DNA of 64,000 nt from Aspidapion aeneum (taxonomy: Eukaryota > Arthropoda > Insecta > Coleoptera > Brentidae), in contig OY755046.1 of assembly GCA_963576565.1 (NCBI GenBank), forward strand, positions 50,338,786 through 50,402,785, given 5' to 3'. The number at the start of each line of letters is the position of its first letter. Position 1 is the first letter of the stretch. The notes below the pieces were generated by a model that did not search any database, had not been told where the DNA came from, and saw nothing but the letters and a program-made list of their open reading frames with translations. The translations under genes and the position numbers were made by a program. This document shows, one piece after another, positions 26,001 through 33,510 of this stretch.

Positions 26001-29000
26001 TATGGTAGCGCTCTCTTGGATCAAAGGATCACCACATGCGTGGCGCACTTTTGTATCCAACCGAGTCACATACGTACAAGAAAAAATTCAGCCTTGCGAT
26101 TGGAACCATGTTCCTTCTGAATTAAATGCCGCGGACCCCGGGTCACGTGGTCTATTGCCTGCAGATTTAATTAATTGTTCCCTTTGGTGGCAAGGACCCG
26201 AGTTCCTTTGTAAGCCACAAGAGACATGGGATTTTACTAAAAATAATATTACAACACCCAAAGAAGCTCTGGAAGAGGAGCGAAAATTGGTGTTTGCTGC
26301 AACAATTGAACCAAATTTTTTGGATTGTCTGCTTAACAAATTTTCAAATTTTTTGCGTTTAATTAGACTTGTTGCTTTTATACTACGTTTTATTCACAAT
26401 CTTCGCGCGCGTAAATTTAATAATGAGAAAATTATTATTAATTCTACGTGGTTAATACAATATGAGTTACAAAATGCAATATTTGTGCTTATAAAACACG
26501 TGCAAAATAAATATTTTCAAAATGAGATTTCTTTACTTGTCGATAATAAACCGTTGCCAAAGGTTTTTAGAAAATTAAATCCGTTTTTGGATCAAAATAA
26601 TATTTTACGCATTGGCGGAAGATTATGCAATTCGGAATTAGATTATGACAAAAAATTTCCTATACTTTTACCCGGTGATTCTCAATTTACAAAGTTATTG
26701 ATTGCGCATACTCACGAGAAACACATGCATACCGGCATAAACACGACTTTATTTTTACTTTTTCAAAATTATTGGATTTTTGCAGCTAAAAGGCATATAA
26801 GAAAAATAATTTCGCGTTGTTCTACATGCTGGCGCACGCGCCCCAGTAATTATCAACCCCCTGTTGGTAATTTGCCAAAATTTCGCGTTTCACGAGCAAA
26901 AGCTTTTAAACACGTTGGCGTTGATCTTACGGGAAGTTTTGCTATTACAATGAGCCGCATGCGCGGTGCAAAACGACTTAAGGCTTATGTCGTTCTATTT
27001 ATTTGCGGTTGTACGAAGGCGGTACACTTAGAAATTGTGTCAGACTTATCGGCAGACGCTTTTATGGCAGCATTCCGACGTTTTATTGCCAGAAGAGGAC
27101 GCGTGGAAGTAGTCTACTCGGATAACGCGTCAAATTTTACGCTTTCTGCTAAAATGCTTAACGAGATGTTTGCTGAAGTTGCTAATCGCGAATCAATTCG
27201 TTGGCACTTCAACCCTCCATCCGCACCCCACATGGGCGGTTTGTGGGAAAGTAACATCAAAAGTGCAAAGTCTCATTTACTACGAGTAATTGGAGAACAG
27301 GTGCTTACTTTTGAGGAGCTTTATACTGTGGTTACTCAAGTAGAAGCTATCCTCAACTCTAGGCCTTTGTGTCCAGTCAGCACAGATCCAAATGATTTGA
27401 CTGCACTGACGCCCGGTCATTTCCTTAGCCTGGAACCACTTACGACTGTTCCAGACCTCGATTTTGACCAAGTGCCTTTAAATAGGCTTTCTCGGTGGCA
27501 GTTGCTGCAAAAACTGCATCGCGATTTTTGGCGTAGATGGCACAGAGATTACTTACATACATTGCAACAGCACGCTAAAGTGAATCAAGACAAAATTGAT
27601 CCCATTGCGATTGATACGATGGTTTTGATCAAAGATGATCAAACCACTCCCTTAAATTGGGTATTGGGACGAGTAGTAGGATTGCACCCTGGTACTGATG
27701 TAGTAAGAGTTGCTACAGTTAAAACCTCCAAAGGTTTATTCAAGAGGCCTTTGGTGAAATTGTGCCCTCTCCCTAATGCTTCAGAAAATACCATACCCTG
27801 GGTATTTTCAGGGGGGCCGGAATGCTTCGTCCCGGCGTTTAGTTTTAAGATATAAAATTTAGAGACATTTATCTAAATTAGAATGCTTTTTATTTTCTTT
27901 TTTTTGCTAGAGTTATGCTAAAACTTTATACTTAAAGTTACTTTTATTTCTTGGTTTAAACTAATTTAGTTACTAAGATATGCCTAAAATGGATAAAAAT
28001 TTGAATTTGCGCGGTGAATTATATGCTCAAGAATGCATTGACTTTACTTTATTATTTTTGCTTTTTCTACCTTGAGTATATCCATTTTCCATCCTTTTTT
28101 AATTTAAGTTTTCCCTAATTTTATACATACCTTTTTACTGCTATATTGCTACATACAGCAGTGCTCCAACGTCCGTCTTGCTATACGGAGCTCATGCGAA
28201 TATTTGGGGTACTCTCCATACCAGTGATATATATTGATCGCCAAGTGAAATCACATGCGTGCTTTTTAAGACAGCGGTCGTGTATAAACATTTATGGATT
28301 GCTTTGAAGTGCTACTGCTACTACTTTGATTGGAATTATTTGGATTCGACTGTGCAGTTGTCCATGTACCAAGTTCCTTTCATCCAAGGGTAAGTCAAAG
28401 TGTTTTTGAGCTGCGTTTCTTTACATTTTTTACTTATTCCCTATGCTACTATTCCTAACTAAAAACACAAAAGTGTAACCTAAGAGTGGGAACTATTGGA
28501 CTGGAGATCCCTATTGCTACAGTTCGGTTGGTTTGTTGACTTTTTCATGCGAAAGACGTCTCGACCGACCAATATGTTAGAAAAAGGTTATCCTGAGTGA
28601 CAAGTCATAAGACGCTATTTTGTAGCAGCGCTATTTTGAGGCAACGCTATTTTGTGGCAGCACCATTTTGTAGCAGCGCTGTTTTGTAAGGCGTTATTCT
28701 GTAGCATAGCCTGAGATTTCATAGCCCAAAAATCGCATAATGGCATTTTTCGGAAGCTCAACTCAACGTATTTGTATGGCCACAACATTCATCGGAGTTG
28801 CTAGAGGGTCCTGGCCCCCTGATCTAGGTATCTCCGGCCCCCTTGATGTATATCAGGCCTCCCTTACCTCTTGTTAATAAAAATATTCGAATTTAATATA
28901 TTATGCATGTGTATCACACAAAACATTAAACTGAGGCAATAGCTACGCCGATGCATTCCAAAGTCAATGCGTTCTCTCGTAAATGTATGATTATACATAC

Positions 29001-30014
29001 ATACATTATACACATGGGCGCACCCAGGGGGGGGGCCGGTGCCTTAGATTTTTTAATATTTTTTCGACATATTTGATGATAAAACATGAAAAATATCTTA
29101 AAATTTGACATCAGGAGGCTTCGGGCCCCCCCCAACCCCAAGCAGTGGCGTAGTTGCGAAAAGACATGATGACCTTTTTTTTTGGTCGCAAGTTTTGTGA
29201 GGGCGCGCTTCGTAGCTGTCGGGCCCCCCCAAGACACATTCCTGGGTGCGCCACTGTTATACATTTTAGGCCAAAGACTGTTTGAACTACCCTTCCATAG
29301 ATGGCTCAGTATTTCCAGGGACTGGTCCAAGCGCAAACAGCTTGGTCGAATCGGATCTGTACAACGGAGGAATATTTTTGGGCTGCACTTACGGCTTAGC
29401 GGCGATGTACATTTGGGCAATCGGAATATTGGCTGCTGGTCAGAGTTCAACTATGACAGGTTAGAGATAATTTTATACAAATCAATGTCATTTACGTACC
29501 TTAGTTATGTAACAAAAGGGAATTTGAAATAAATGGTATTTTTACTATTTATAGGTTTTATTAGTTTATAATTAAAAATTGTTTTCTACATCAACAAGCA
29601 TTAATTACATGCAAGACTAAATTAAGATCAAGTACATTTTATGGGAACTCAATGACTTGTTTTTTGGTATGATTTTCAGGATTGCTGTATTTTAATAATA
29701 AGTTGTATTCGGCTAATCTAGCCTTTGAGCAACTAACATCAAATTAACTTGTATAATAACTTTGTATAAAATTATTCTCTTTGTTATTTATAACTATTCT
29801 CATCTTTAAATTTAGAGGTTATATTAATTTTAATGCTTTTTATTATTGTTGTTTTCAGTATTTTAAAATATGCCTTCTATTTTCTTCTGGTTTTCTTAAC
29901 ATCAAATACCAACCTTTCAATACATTAAAAATCGGATTTTTTAATCAAAATAATTGTCCAAACCTAAATAATAACATTAAGTAAATTATTCAATCAACTT
30001 TTTATTTATAGTAT

Positions 30015-30063
<49 letters not shown>

Positions 30064-32631
30064 TAACACTGAAAACAACAATAATAAAAAGTTTTTAAAT
30101 TAATATATACTCCAAAAGTAAAAAAAAAGCCTTTTCTTGTTTCTTATAGGAACGTATGCAGGTCAATTCGTCATGGAAGGCTTCCTGAATATAGCCTGGG
30201 TAAGATGGAAGAGGGTTCTGTTTACCAGAAGCATCGCAATCGTCCCCACCTTCATGGTGGCGTTCTTCACCAGCATTGAAGATCTCACCAGCTTCAATGA
30301 CATTTTAAACGCACTAATGAGTATCCAGTTGCCATTTGCTTGCTTCCCTTTGATCGCGTTCACAAGCAGTCGCAAGATTATGGGAGAGTTCACCAATGGA
30401 TTGTAAGTTTTCTTAAATGTAGTAGTAGTGGTGGGAAGACCATTTTTGGTCTAGCGACTAGACACACGGCGCGCCTTTTTCGCAAACCCCGATTTGTCTG
30501 TACACCATATCAAACTGATGCACGTGCCCCTTAGGATGCAAGTTTTCTTTCTCTAACAGGACTTATTATTTTGTCTGGCACCTACCCCTTTGTCGAGGAC
30601 AGGGATCTTTATATTGCATAGCAAGCATACACAGTAGACCCACATCTATCTAACATCGCTATCGTCCCAGCAGAACTTGGTTATAGACGATAAATTTCTT
30701 TTCTTTTCAGCGCAACAGTCGTGTTCATTGTCAGTTGACTTGACTATAGGAGATTTATGCTTGCGCCATCCTGGTACCGACTATATAGCACTTATAGCAG
30801 GCTCCTGGGTTATTATTCCTGGTTCCTCGGCTGGCTACGTGTCGGCTCCTGGATTACACCTGCGTATATTCTCGATGTTCAAGGTCAACTTATATTTTGC
30901 GTGCATCGCATCGCACGTCGATGACGACTGTTGAACACTGAAAAAGGAAGTGAGCGGCAGGGCAGGCTTTTTTTTTGTTTTTGCATCATTGGTCGAGACG
31001 CGAACCTGGTACCTTCTGCCAGCGGCGTAGCGTGCCCGAAAGGGCGGGGGGGGCGGCAGCTAAAAAGGGCGCCTCTGAAAACTGATGAAAAATCTTACGG
31101 CAAAAAAAAACCAAAAAGGCGCCTCTCACAAATCTTGCGACCAAAAAAAAAGAACCGCGCCGTAGAAATTTGAACCGCGCCGTCTCCAAAAAAAAAAAAA
31201 AGTTAATGGTTATCATATGTCAGGGGGCGGCCGATAAGTCACAAAAGCGCCTCTGACGCAATCTTGCAACTAAAAAAAAAAAAAAAAAAAAAAAAAGGTC
31301 ATCATGTATGAGGGGGCGGCCGATGCGACACAAGGGCGCCTCTCCCACCTATGGGGCGCCTCTCCCACCTATGGGGCGCCACTACCCTCGGGGCGGGGGG
31401 GGCGACGAACCCCCCGCGCCCCCCCCACGCTACGCCGCTGCCTTCTGCAAGTGAAGCCTGCCGCTCTTTCCCAAATGTAATTCTTCATCGCCTTTGAAGC
31501 TACTAGGGGCCCCGGACTATCCATAATAATCCGTCGGTTTAGTGGCAAACGCCACAAAAATATTTATTTTCTGGTTACCAGTTTGAACCGTTCGAGAGAC
31601 TTAATCAGAACTACATCTATATTTTTACTTTAAATCAACCGACTCTAACCATGTCCTACTCATTCGTGATGTTTCAGGTGGAACAAAATCATGTCAATCA
31701 CGCTTACTCTAGCAGTGATCTTCATTAACGTGTATCTGGTGGTCGGTACTGTCAAAGACATGACCTTGGAATGGTACGCCTTGCTGTTCGCCTGCTTGGG
31801 AGGAATTTTGTACATTGCCTTCTGCACGTATCTCATTGTCCATATGGTGATATGCATGGGAGAGAGAGAAGGTACCTGTATAAACTGTTAATAAATTTGA
31901 TCCCGGTTATTGATTTAAATTTTTTATTTAAAAAACTTACAGAATTATCACAGTACATCCGTCTATTTCTTAAGTGATGAGTAACAGGCTGAATATTTAT
32001 AAATAGCTCCATCTGTGCACAGGCGCTAGTAAAAAATTTTGTAGCATCTAAAGATTTTATGATATCAAACATGAAAAACGTTTGTCTAATAAATAAGATG
32101 CTCCACCCAAAACATTTAATCTAAATTATGAGATGAAAAAAGTAACGGTTTTGAAGAATTCTTACCGGCAAATTTGTTTTCTGTGTACAACGGATGAACG
32201 ACGAAAGATTACCATAGCAGGTCTTATAATGGCAACCAATAGGATGCAGAAATAGAGGGCGTCCTAAACTAGAATGGCAACAGTCAATCCAAAGATGTGG
32301 AGAGAGGTGGAGAATAGGCGTCGGACAACGTAAAAAAACGTTCTATGCCGACATAGTAGTAGTAAATTTGTTTTTCTGGCTTAAAAAATGTGTTTGTACG
32401 ACATTCGAAAGATGTCTGCGCTTGCGCACTTTGTTAGGAATAACATTTAAGAATTTTCACACAAGAAAAATTTGGGTCTCTTCAAAATGCAGCGAAAAAG
32501 AGGCTAGATGCCGGATTTATTAATTTATTATTTTTTTAGGGACAATTAGATCAAGTATTGTGCAAAAATACTTTATGGGACCTGTGGACTCTTCGTTTTC
32601 CTTAGAAAATAGCGTTGATAGTGATAACTAA
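8005..32631 (+). CDS. Mvl: NRAMP/SLC11 divalent metal transporter, Malvolio-type, copy 1 (9 coding exons)
   Basis: Proton-coupled Mn2+/Fe2+ transporter of endosomal or plasma membranes. Coding exons: 8005-8187, 8335-8524, 15394-15553, 17802-18046, 19317-19525, 29270-29459, 30150-30402, 31678-31871, 32540-32631. Junctions are GT-AG, phases match, and they sum to 1716 nt (571 aa), near the usual insect length. Seen: DPGN in TM1 (residues 85-88), GAIIMPHN in TM6 (260-267) and [14 protein letters not shown] (386-399). By family knowledge D85, N88, A261 and M264 are the metal ligands. The start is the first ATG after an acceptor (AG 8002-8003), so an upstream non-coding exon is likely. The C-terminus ends ENSVDSDN and an AATAAA overlaps the stop (32630-32635). 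Oddities: a weak donor GTTAGA after exon 6, a MITE ending 13 nt before exon 6, and an intact BEL element in intron 5. No break seen. The exon chain is my own assembly without transcript data. Confidence 0.93.
8830..9938. mobile_element. 1.1-kb fold-back element with tandem-repeat arms, 9-bp target duplication
   Basis: Flanked by a perfect 9-bp duplication GATTAAAAG (8821-8829, 9939-9947). The ends are CGGTCTAGGACAACTGGGCG and, inversely, CGGAATGGGACAACTGGGCG. Each arm has several tandem units of about 16 bp (AACTGGGCGCCGGGCC), then about 500 bp that is inverted between the arms, including T-rich and TCCCACCCC-rich blocks. Nearly the whole element is one large palindrome. No ORF is credible. 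9-bp duplications are typical of Mutator-like (MULE) elements; the fold-back form suggests a non-autonomous derivative. It lies in NRAMP copy 1 intron 2. Confidence 0.8.
9948..10677. other. Intron 2 stretch with one strong hairpin
   Basis: No coding sequence is supported. The only structure seen is the hairpin at 10242-10361. Confidence 0.45.
10242..10361. repeat. 39-bp inverted repeat with 42-nt loop
   Basis: Arms 10242-10280 and 10323-10361, starting CTGATACTGTATCAATATTC and its inverse, match at about 38 of 39 positions. The strength of the match suggests recent origin, probably a palindromic miniature element; an RNA hairpin role is possible if transcribed with the intron. Confidence 0.65.
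11071..11214 (-). pseudogene. pogo-type transposase N-terminus (CENP-B-like helix-turn-helix), truncated
   Basis: On the complementary strand, ATG at 11214-11212 opens 47 codons to a stop at 11073-11071. The reading starts [16 protein letters not shown] and includes [20 protein letters not shown]. This pattern (basic start, then a helix-turn-helix with [12 protein letters not shown]) is the CENP-B/pogo DNA-binding N-terminus. The rest of the protein, including the DDE nuclease, is absent. Confidence 0.6.
11217..12630 (-). pseudogene. LINE 3' portion (reverse transcriptase C-terminus), 5'-truncated
   Basis: Three overlapping minus-strand frames (12625-12404, 12488-12066, 12099-11830) give [16 protein letters not shown], then [20 protein letters not shown] and [11 protein letters not shown], then [16 protein letters not shown]. 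This is the thumb and post-RT part of a non-LTR retrotransposon of the jockey/CR1 type. Frameshifts between the frames make it non-functional. The 3' end is marked by a short tandem tail (TTTGA units, at 11217-11235 on this strand). The low-complexity A/T-rich tract 11375-11830 is its 3' UTR. Confidence 0.7.
13024..13480. mobile_element. Partial copy of the AATGGATCC TA-flanked MITE
   Basis: Starts AATGGATCCATGACGGAT immediately after the TA that flanks the pogo element, and matches the left part of the complete copy at 14850-15346. Its right terminal repeat is missing. It contains GCGGTTTAGGAGCTATCG and CA-rich ACACACAGACATAC blocks shared with that copy. Confidence 0.5.
13762..13796. repeat. 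Short perfect palindrome
   Basis: CACTGATTACACGA and its inverse TCGTGTAATCAGTG are separated by about 5 nt. Probably the core of a decayed element. Confidence 0.5.
14057..14849. other. Intron 2 stretch, no feature seen
   Basis: AT-rich, with AAGAATATT-type motifs in both orientations but no ORF or terminal repeat that I can support. Confidence 0.4.
14850..15346. mobile_element. TA-flanked MITE with about 50-bp inverted ends
   Basis: Left end AATGGATCCATGACGGAT, right end its inverse, and similarity continues for about 50 bp (CCTTCCTAGCTAGCCTATTA). TA on both sides (14848-14849, 15347-15348) fits a Tc1/mariner-type derivative. It ends 47 nt before exon 3 of NRAMP copy 1, so it supplies sequence near that acceptor. 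Confidence 0.7.
15619..16176. mobile_element. PIF/Harbinger deletion derivative, TAA target duplication
   Basis: Ends AGG(T/C)TGTCGCCCACTTG in inverted orientation, flanked by TAA (15616-15618, 16177-16179), the 3-bp duplication typical of PIF/Harbinger. Inside, around 15785-15930 on +, are [18 protein letters not shown] and [11 protein letters not shown], which look like a Harbinger transposase N-terminus, then an in-frame stop. The rest is GC-rich inverted sequence. It lies in intron 3 of NRAMP copy 1. Confidence 0.7.
16590..17735 (+). pseudogene. jockey-type LINE fragment (reverse transcriptase), broken
   Basis: The RT palm motif FADDT is seen near 16855, followed by [16 protein letters not shown] and [18 protein letters not shown] in the open frame 16873-17217. 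Upstream, [11 protein letters not shown] (about 16600) and [12 protein letters not shown] (about 16705) are in other frames. Downstream, [19 protein letters not shown] blocks appear near 17390 after stops. A 23-bp duplication (GTGGAAAGCACATGTTAAGA type) is at 17103 and 17158. The 3' end is A-rich near 17710-17735. Several stops and frameshifts make it dead. Confidence 0.65.
18047..19316. other. NRAMP copy 1 intron 4, no feature seen
   Basis: AT-rich intron without a supported ORF or terminal repeats. Confidence 0.5.
19780..20551. repeat. Diverged satellite, roughly 170-bp units
   Basis: Recurring blocks ATGAGATTTCATRCC, CCCCAAAAATC, AAATGA(C/T)(G/A)TTTTT and TTTGTTCGTAAAAT return at about 19890, 20000, 20165, 20340 and 20540. 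The array resumes at 28712-28790 after the nested insertions. The same type of unit, better preserved, forms 37130-37800 in NRAMP copy 2. Confidence 0.55.
21266..22021 (+). repeat. 5' LTR of the BEL/Pao element
   Basis: 756 bp, TG...CA ends (TGCTTCGTCCCG ... GACCGACCA). 7 bp longer than its partner. It should carry the element promoter; I could not place a TATA box with confidence. Confidence 0.92.
22027..22043 (+). promoter_or_regulatory. Primer-binding site, tRNA-Tyr type
   Basis: TGGTCCTTCGAGCCGGA starts 5 nt after the LTR. It is complementary to the CCA-bearing 3' end of animal tRNA-Tyr as I remember it (…TCCGGCTCGAAGGA-CCA). Confidence 0.7.
22549..27855 (+). CDS. BEL/Pao Gag-Pol polyprotein
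   Basis: 1768 aa without interruption; start at the first ATG of the frame (22549), stop inside the 3' LTR. Domains in order (approximate residues): Gag-like DUF1759 region (120-230, [16 protein letters not shown]); cysteine knuckles (349-420); aspartic protease with LDNGAMCSF (484, DNG where DSG/DTG is usual); reverse transcriptase (720-950) with [13 protein letters not shown] and YIDDCVVS; RNase H (from 1071, [19 protein letters not shown]); integrase zinc finger H-H-C-C (1387-1425), core with VDLTG, SDNASNF and GGLWES; C-terminal DUF5641-like region (1640-1760, [12 protein letters not shown]). These copy and integrate the element. No env frame follows. All catalytic motifs I can check look intact. 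Confidence 0.95.
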   Translation: MVNDTEKKVSSAKALRQTAINQLSVLEHYANQAKTNPAAHTRFKVNFKKLSSCCKSFEKHHNALLILISDDSEALEAQNKIQKDFLNRCVEVEALHYDLFEVEAEEINRSHNEVNNQTIIFPEPEFSLPKLNVPPFSGDVEEFPSFIEIYNAVVHTRKSSDIEKFKYLRTILRGPALNLIKNIPLEGNNYLLCYDTLISRYDNKRLRAVSYWKSIENSPRLSNDDVLELRKMLDTFKENLDCLKNMGYATHSWCFITANMLLDRLDPGTRKLFEQNHASNLMPKYEDIYKFLEQHCTSLESLSLSMKQNNVQNSRPGNFSRSLRNPRNKTVLLANRQSQKTPNAKQNTCFYCKAKNTHLIFSCESFLVKPIQERIDFIRNNKGCTNCMASFHQVNSCTSQKRCRFCFLNHHSLLCLKINSPASVIASSSVTSSGSQTNPVENQITENKSIHAGTVLGDYDTLLCTALLHIRDAYGNWHEVRAILDNGAMCSFITKKCANALGLPKSNISLNVNGLGDMSTTARHAVHCKIAAIDNKSKIFSLEPVLIDQVCDKMPSVSFNQNSLHYLTGLKLADPSWYNQAGIQLLIGADLYGSLLEEGRLYFGPDTPSCINTVFGWTLLGKMPLQNAAFASKNISTFMATISTPDLNNTLQKFWELEEVPTVEKNSPSDIFCEKYFEKTTIRDVDGKYTVSLPFKINPVDFGDTRTLALRRLYSLEKRLLNDKKLFTSYSQVMQEYLDMGHMRAVSPPNNSEIHEYFYIAHHAVIKESSSSTPVRLVFDASSHSLNKPSLNQALHTGPKLQGDLVKILLNFRLHKYCFVSDISKMYRMINVEENQHKYQRILWRFNSEESVQDYELKTLTFGVNCSPYLAIRTLLKLADDYQDLPLASAILKDSVYIDDCVVSCNDFDQIMLMKNQLIELLGRGGFELKKWASNEPKLLADLPATHIQTKDFSLDQEDANSLKILGLRWNPQSDNFFYSFNYNTKICTKRNLLSTLAKCFDPLGFLTPVTFFAKNLIQYLWFIKLDWDQLAPPEIISKWKKFEEELKLFSDFYIPRMIDLSNFQFCQIVGFSDASERGMCAAVYFRIVYQNGDIKTYFVCAKSKVAPIKRISIPRLELCAAVLLAKLIQFIQNTFANKIAFQNTIAFTDSMVALSWIKGSPHAWRTFVSNRVTYVQEKIQPCDWNHVPSELNAADPGSRGLLPADLINCSLWWQGPEFLCKPQETWDFTKNNITTPKEALEEERKLVFAATIEPNFLDCLLNKFSNFLRLIRLVAFILRFIHNLRARKFNNEKIIINSTWLIQYELQNAIFVLIKHVQNKYFQNEISLLVDNKPLPKVFRKLNPFLDQNNILRIGGRLCNSELDYDKKFPILLPGDSQFTKLLIAHTHEKHMHTGINTTLFLLFQNYWIFAAKRHIRKIISRCSTCWRTRPSNYQPPVGNLPKFRVSRAKAFKHVGVDLTGSFAITMSRMRGAKRLKAYVVLFICGCTKAVHLEIVSDLSADAFMAAFRRFIARRGRVEVVYSDNASNFTLSAKMLNEMFAEVANRESIRWHFNPPSAPHMGGLWESNIKSAKSHLLRVIGEQVLTFEELYTVVTQVEAILNSRPLCPVSTDPNDLTALTPGHFLSLEPLTTVPDLDFDQVPLNRLSRWQLLQKLHRDFWRRWHRDYLHTLQQHAKVNQDKIDPIAIDTMVLIKDDQTTPLNWVLGRVVGLHPGTDVVRVATVKTSKGLFKRPLVKLCPLPNASENTIPWVFSGGPECFVPAFSFKI
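27810..27822 (+). promoter_or_regulatory. Polypurine tract
   Basis: AGGGGGGCCGGAA directly before the 3' LTR, the usual place for plus-strand priming; two pyrimidines interrupt it. Confidence 0.7.
27823..28571 (+). repeat. 3' LTR of the BEL/Pao element
   Basis: 749 bp, same ends as the 5' LTR. The gag-pol stop codon lies 33 bp inside it. Confidence 0.92.
29013..29256. mobile_element. GC-rich MITE (CA...TG ends) abutting exon 6 of NRAMP copy 1
   Basis: Starts CATGGGCGCACCC, ends GGGTGCGCCACTG, flanked by TTATACA (29006-29012, 29257-29263). Same family as 664-830. Its right part (from about 29153, CAGTGGCGTAG, CATGATGACC) resembles the hAT MITE interior, so it may be composite. Only 13 nt lie between its end and exon 6. 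Confidence 0.65.
29460..30149. other. NRAMP copy 1 intron 6 with a TA microsatellite
   Basis: The only structure seen is an almost pure (TA)n run at about 30017-30061. The donor reads GTTAGA. Confidence 0.55.
30415..30539 (-). mobile_element. LINE 3' end fragment, 10-bp target duplication
   Basis: Begins with TAG repeats and shares GGTCTAGCGACTAGACAC...GCGC(G)CCTTTTTCGC with the 3' end of the LINE at 52235-52849. Flanked by AAGTTTTCTT at 30405-30414 and 30540-30549. The left duplication begins within the donor of exon 7 (GTAAGT at 30403). Severely 5'-truncated, no coding sequence. Confidence 0.6.
31020..31440. mobile_element. hAT-type MITE, second copy
   Basis: Same 15-bp ends (CAGCGGCGTAGCGTG) and interior as 4156-4511 but inverted, with its own 8-bp duplication CCTTCTGC (31012-31019, 31441-31448). 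A short internal tandem duplication (GGGGCGCC...CCCACCTAT) lies near 31335-31380. It is in intron 7 of NRAMP copy 1. Confidence 0.8.
31872..32539. other. NRAMP copy 1 intron 8, no feature seen
   Basis: This phase-1 intron is absent from copy 2, where the matching coding sequence is continuous. No ORF or repeat end is supported. Confidence 0.55.
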
Positions 32632-32736
32632 TAAAATAGGTAATTACGAGTATTTTACTTTTTGGAAAAATTACAAATATGTGACTATAAAGACTTTTAC
32701 AAGATTTTAAGTTTCTAGAAGGAATATAGGAATATA

Positions 32737-33510
32737 CAGGGTGTCCCATAACTTAGGGGCCATAGGCCAACAGGTGATAGAGGAGATCATGTCTGATAAA
32801 AATGTTCCTATAATGCATGGCTTAAAACCATTGAGTTCTATAACGCCCTGAAAGGGCGTTATAGAACTCAAAACTCTTTCTTTGTCGAGATACAAAGCAT
32901 CAAAATTGGCAATTTTTTTAACTTTTTTGATAATAACTTTTTCAAAAAACGCAGTAAAAATATGAAATTGACTAAAGTGGTGTATTAGAACAAGATCAAT
33001 AAATTAAACTAAAAATTATTTTTAAAAAAATTAGTCGGTCAATTTTTTTTAGAAAAAACTATTTTTTTGGTATAAACTTTTATGAATCCATATTAAACGC
33101 AATTTTTTTTATATTTTTTTGTTAATAAAAACAAGTCTCTAACGAGACATAATAATAATTTATTATTGATATTTTTTAAAAGAATAAGTAAGCAAACATT
33201 TTTATTTTTTTAAATTAATATTTTTTATTTATTTTTGGAGGTTATTTTGACAGCCTGTATCACTTTAACTTGTAATTGTATCAAAAAAAAGAAATACCAC
33301 ATTTTTGAATCACAATAAGCTGAGGATTAAGCTGGCTGTGACTAATTTTCTTTTTTTGTAAAACCCTTTTTCCCCCCCTTCTCTAACTTTAAAAATCCTA
33401 TATCTTAAAAGCACATGTGCGTTAACTACCATGTTATATAAACTTTTTTCTCCGAAATAACCTACTCTATCACCAGCTGCAATATGGCCCCTAAGTTATG
33501 AGACACCCTG
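32737..33510. mobile_element. TA-flanked CAGGGTGTC element
   Basis: Ends CAGGGTGTCCCATAACTTAG and, inversely, CAGGGTGTCTCATAACTTAG; TA on both sides (32735-32736, 33511-33512). An internal palindrome (about 32833-32872, TTGAGTTCTATAACGCCCTG and inverse) is present. A second copy is at 59150-59830. Non-coding. Confidence 0.7.

Larger units (their letters stand above)
21266..28571 (+). mobile_element. Full-length BEL/Pao LTR retrotransposon
   Basis: 7306 bp: 5' LTR, tRNA primer site, one long gag-pol frame, purine tract, 3' LTR. The 5-bp duplication ATATG (21261-21265 and 28572-28576) is the BEL/Pao size. The two LTRs differ, as far as I can see, only at a 7-bp length change with adjacent mismatches near 21427 and one C/T substitution near 21855. 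The open frame has no stop, so the insertion is young. It is in the same orientation as the host gene. Confidence 0.95.
20552..28711. mobile_element. Fold-back element (about 850 bp) split by a BEL/Pao insertion, 9-bp target duplication
   Basis: The ends are GGCTCTGCTACAGACTAGCG and, inversely, GGCTATGCTACAGAATAACG. Flanks are TGAGATTTC at 20543-20551 and 28712-28720. The left arm (to about 20760) and right arm (28606-28711) are built of diverged ACAAAATAGCGCT units in opposite orientation. Without the 7.3-kb retroelement the element would be about 849 bp. No ORF. The 9-bp duplication again suggests a MULE-like mobiliser. Confidence 0.75.

Noticed and set aside
22516..27471. Minus-strand frames within the BEL element
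   Set aside because: Shadows of the gag-pol frame.
27790..28571. Possible env gene after pol in the BEL element
   Set aside because: Pol ends inside the 3' LTR, leaving no room for a third frame.
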